The translations under genes were made by a program, and so were the position numbers. This document shows positions 19,496 through 21,886 of a DNA stretch of 21,886 bases, piece after piece (the stretch's first letter is position 1; the number at the start of each line of letters is the position of its first letter). The notes under the pieces are model-generated. The model saw nothing but the letters and a program-made list of their open reading frames with translations, was not told the origin of the DNA and ran no database searches. This stretch comes from a virus, in IMG/VR virus record IMGVR_UViG_3300036398_001269, positions 1 through 21,886 of that record. The stretch is one strand, 5' to 3'.

Positions 19496-21768
19496 AGTGT
19501 TGCGTTTTCTTCCATTCGTTTTACTCTCGATTGACTGTTTGTAATATCGCTTTCAACAACAACCGCCTTAATTACTTGCTGACTTTCTACACTTTGAGCG
19601 CTTGTAACCGTGTTCATATTATTAGACTGTCCGAACAAGTTTGTTTGTGGGGTTGCTGGTTGAACACCTCCACCGCCACCACTTGCACCCGCACCGCCTG
19701 AAGCGTTCGAAGCTGTTGCTCCTTTGAACTGTGTTGCCGATATCTTTTTAATGTTTGCAATACCAGCAGCCGTAACCATTGCAGCAGCGATAGCACCACG
19801 AATAACGCTCGTAGGGTCACCCGCAACTATCTGACTTGTGTACGCTGAAACAGCACCTTTTAAAGTATCGATTACAGCCATTGCAATATTAGCCGCCTTA
19901 TTAACTTTAAACGCTTTCTCTTGTTGTTTTTCGCTTTCTCCAGCGAATGCGCTTACAATGTCGTTAACTGCGCTTAAACCGTCTTTTGTTAAGTCTGCAA
20001 TTACAGTTCCTTTATCTATAATCGCTTGAATCTCGTCGGCTTTCGCTTGGTCGTTTATTGCTTTTACTTGTTCCGTTAAAGATTTTTGTAGTTGAACTTG
20101 CAAAGCTGCATCGTCTTTCGCTAATAACATTTTCTCTTCGTACCACGCAGCAAGGTCGTCAAGTTCTTTTTGTCTTGCGGCATCCTCTTCATTGATTAAA
20201 GTATAAGCTACTTCGCTGCGTAAATCTGCAATGTCTTTTTCTTTCTCGTCTCTTAGTTCTTTATCCTCATCGAAAAACTTTTGTTCTAAAGCTAACTGGT
20301 CTGTAAGTTGTTGGTCTTGTAGTTTCTTAACTAATTCAGCGTTTGCTTCGTTTAGTAAAATCTTTTCGTCGTACCAATCGTTAAGAGCGTCTCTTTCCAT
20401 TTGTCGAGAAGCCTCAGTTTCAGAAAGTGTTTTATAATTTAACTCACGTAGAAGAGTGTCCATTTCTGCGGCTTTCTCTTCAGCCGTCTTTCTTTCTTCT
20501 TCGTCAAACTTATCATTAACCGCTTTACGTTCTGCGTTGTAATTGGCTAATAACGTGCTGGTATCTTGACCGTATTTTTTAGCAAGTGTGAAAGCCTCTT
20601 TATAATTCTTGTCAATGTCCTCGAGTTCTTGCTTTCGTTCGCTTAGTTGACTGTATCTGTATTTTTCTTCGACCTCCTGAATCTTTTCTAAAGCCTCAAG
20701 CCTTTCTTCTGCTGCCTTTGCCCTGTCTTCTGCGGTCTTTTTTATTTCTTCTTGCTGTGACTTTTCGTAATTAATTGTTAAAATCTTCATTTGATTAGCA
20801 GCATCAAGCCCTAAATTCAAAGAGTCATTTACTTGTTTTTTGAAATCATCTCGTCTTTTTGCAGCCTCTTTCCCTACTTCAGTATTGGCAAACCCTCTGA
20901 GTTCCATCTCAGCGGCTATCGCTTCGTAGATTTTATATTGAAGTTGTAATTGGTTAACTAATTGTTTTTGATATTGAACGGTAGCATTTAATTTCTGCAT
21001 CTCTAAAAGGTAAGTGTCTTTACCTTCAGCTTTCTTTAAATCAATAGTTCGTTGTAGTGCGCTTTGTTCGTTGTTGTATAGAAGTTCACGCTGTGCCTTG
21101 AGTTCTTCGTTACGCTTCATTTCTGCTGCGTGTCGTTCTTTAGCGTTTTCTTCGCCCTCTTCAGCAGCTCCCTCACTTAAACCGAACCACGATAAGAACT
21201 CTTTTATTGCATCAATTACAATTTGAATAAGGTCACCTATAAAACCGAACACCGCTCCGACAGCGTCCATAATTGGCTGTAATATTCCGAGTGCATTCAT
21301 TAAGGCAATGATACCAGCAACGATAGCGGTAATTGCAGCGACCAACAAAAAGATAGGGTTTGTTAATAACATAACCCCAAATTGAATAAACGTCTTGCCT
21401 AACGTGCTAACTGTACTTGTTAAGCCTTGAATACCTTTCGATATTGTTTCAGGATTTATTGAAGTTACAGTTGTTTGAAATATTTTCGCTTTATCAGCAG
21501 CCTCTTCAAAGTCAAGGTTCATAATCGAATCCTTAAGGCTACCGAAAGAGTTGTTTATTTGTTCGAATTTAGAGCCACTTGCGAAGACGTTTATTTGTTC
21601 GTTTGCGTCTCCTATTCTGTCCTTTAGTTCACCCGCTGCGGTTGCGAGTTCTTGCATTCTTTTCGGGTCGGTCGCATTTAGTAACTCATCACGAACCGCT
21701 TTAAGTTCCGCTTTGAGTTCTTTTAAACCGCCTACTTGAATTGTTCCAACGTTAATCGTTCCCGCCAT
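19492..21768 (-). CDS. Tail tape measure protein
   Basis: The protein is 758 aa, the longest in the window. The N-terminal helices are followed by a long hydrophobic stretch (about 126-196, including FIQFGVMLLTNPIFLLVAAI). Next comes a large coiled-coil region (about 205-580) and a Gly/Ser-rich linker (690-702). Three repeats of about 76 residues occur within the coiled coil, aligned at Y389, W465 and W542. Tape measure proteins set tail length: 758 residues at about 0.15 nm each give roughly 110 nm. The start follows a CTATTATAAAAT leader. Nearby chaperone-like genes are on the opposite strand. Confidence 0.85.
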   Translation of the reverse strand: MAGTINVGTIQVGGLKELKAELKAVRDELLNATDPKRMQELATAAGELKDRIGDANEQINVFASGSKFEQINNSFGSLKDSIMNLDFEEAADKAKIFQTTVTSINPETISKGIQGLTSTVSTLGKTFIQFGVMLLTNPIFLLVAAITAIVAGIIALMNALGILQPIMDAVGAVFGFIGDLIQIVIDAIKEFLSWFGLSEGAAEEGEENAKERHAAEMKRNEELKAQRELLYNNEQSALQRTIDLKKAEGKDTYLLEMQKLNATVQYQKQLVNQLQLQYKIYEAIAAEMELRGFANTEVGKEAAKRRDDFKKQVNDSLNLGLDAANQMKILTINYEKSQQEEIKKTAEDRAKAAEERLEALEKIQEVEEKYRYSQLSERKQELEDIDKNYKEAFTLAKKYGQDTSTLLANYNAERKAVNDKFDEEERKTAEEKAAEMDTLLRELNYKTLSETEASRQMERDALNDWYDEKILLNEANAELVKKLQDQQLTDQLALEQKFFDEDKELRDEKEKDIADLRSEVAYTLINEEDAARQKELDDLAAWYEEKMLLAKDDAALQVQLQKSLTEQVKAINDQAKADEIQAIIDKGTVIADLTKDGLSAVNDIVSAFAGESEKQQEKAFKVNKAANIAMAVIDTLKGAVSAYTSQIVAGDPTSVIRGAIAAAMVTAAGIANIKKISATQFKGATASNASGGAGASGGGGGVQPATPQTNLFGQSNNMNTVTSAQSVESQQVIKAVVVESDITNSQSRVKRMEENATL

Positions 21769-21798
21769 ATTTTATAATAGTAAAATTTTAATCGTGTT

Positions 21799-21886
21799 TT
21801 ATATGGTTAACCACTCAGTCCCCGAATCTAAAACAGTGACAGCGTCCCATTGGTTTAAAGTATAGGTTACAGCCCCATCAATTAAA
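21799..21886 (-). CDS. 3' end of an unidentified structural gene, cut by the window edge
   Basis: The last 28 codons are visible, ending ...DAVTVLDSGTEWLTI before TAA at 21799-21801. The pattern of alternating strands and an SGTEWL turn resembles the ends of phage fibre or appendage domains. A 30-base gap separates it from the tape measure gene. Its identity cannot be told from this fragment. Confidence 0.5.
   Translation of the reverse strand, partial: LIDGAVTYTLNQWDAVTVLDSGTEWLTI

Noticed and set aside
19614-19826. Second minus-strand frame within the tape measure gene
   Set aside because: It lies in another frame of a well-supported gene and shows no domain or initiation signal.
1-21886. 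Integrase, repressor, terminase large subunit, CRISPR array or insertion sequence
   Set aside because: No protein or repeat pattern for any of these was found, so lifestyle (temperate or lytic) cannot be decided from this window.

Overview
The window is a piece of a tailed bacteriophage or prophage genome (siphovirus type) from a Bacteroidota host, probably a flavobacterium-like organism. Three things point there. The DNA is AT-rich. Two promoters fit the Bacteroidota consensus TTTG-N19-TAnnTTTG exactly (minus strand, 1391-1421 and 7442-7472). Start codons are preceded by A/T-rich leaders rather than Shine-Dalgarno sequences. No integrase, terminase large subunit, tRNA gene, CRISPR array or insertion sequence was seen. 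Nearly everything is on the minus strand, so transcription reads from high to low coordinates.

Right half (about 21.9 to 7.6 kb, late functions), in transcription order: the end of a structural gene; tape measure; a tail-terminator-like protein with a C-terminal extension; a 90-aa protein; a two-domain lectin-like fibre or receptor-binding candidate; a 71-aa protein; a gp10-like tail completion protein; XkdF-type protease fused to an acidic scaffold-like segment; major capsid protein; putative tail tube protein; a 116-aa protein; portal; connector; holin; a spanin-like protein; a lysis enzyme with an L,D-transpeptidase-like SxGC motif; a small membrane protein; and a DnaQ-fold exonuclease with a zinc ribbon. 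The order tail, head, lysis is not the usual head-first order. Two plus-strand genes (14889-16149), tandem paralogues resembling tail assembly chaperones, interrupt this array on the opposite strand. Hairpin terminators lie after the capsid, tail tube, lysis enzyme and exonuclease genes.

Left half (about 7.5 to 0 kb, early functions): a strong promoter drives a run of tiny genes joined by a repeated stop/leader/start cassette. Then come a stand-alone DnaA domain IV-like protein, an ERF single-strand annealing protein with a YqaJ/lambda-type exonuclease, small accessory proteins, a leader with three mutually exclusive hairpins that looks like an attenuator, a replication-initiator-like protein containing hexanucleotide repeats, a RecA/DnaB-fold ATPase and a NinG-type nuclease. 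A second, nearly identical promoter drives a single 50-aa gene with its own terminator. Small basic, zinc-ribbon and membrane proteins follow to the window edge.

Together the left half supplies replication and recombination, and the right half virion assembly and lysis. All functional calls rest on motif recognition by eye; no database search was run.
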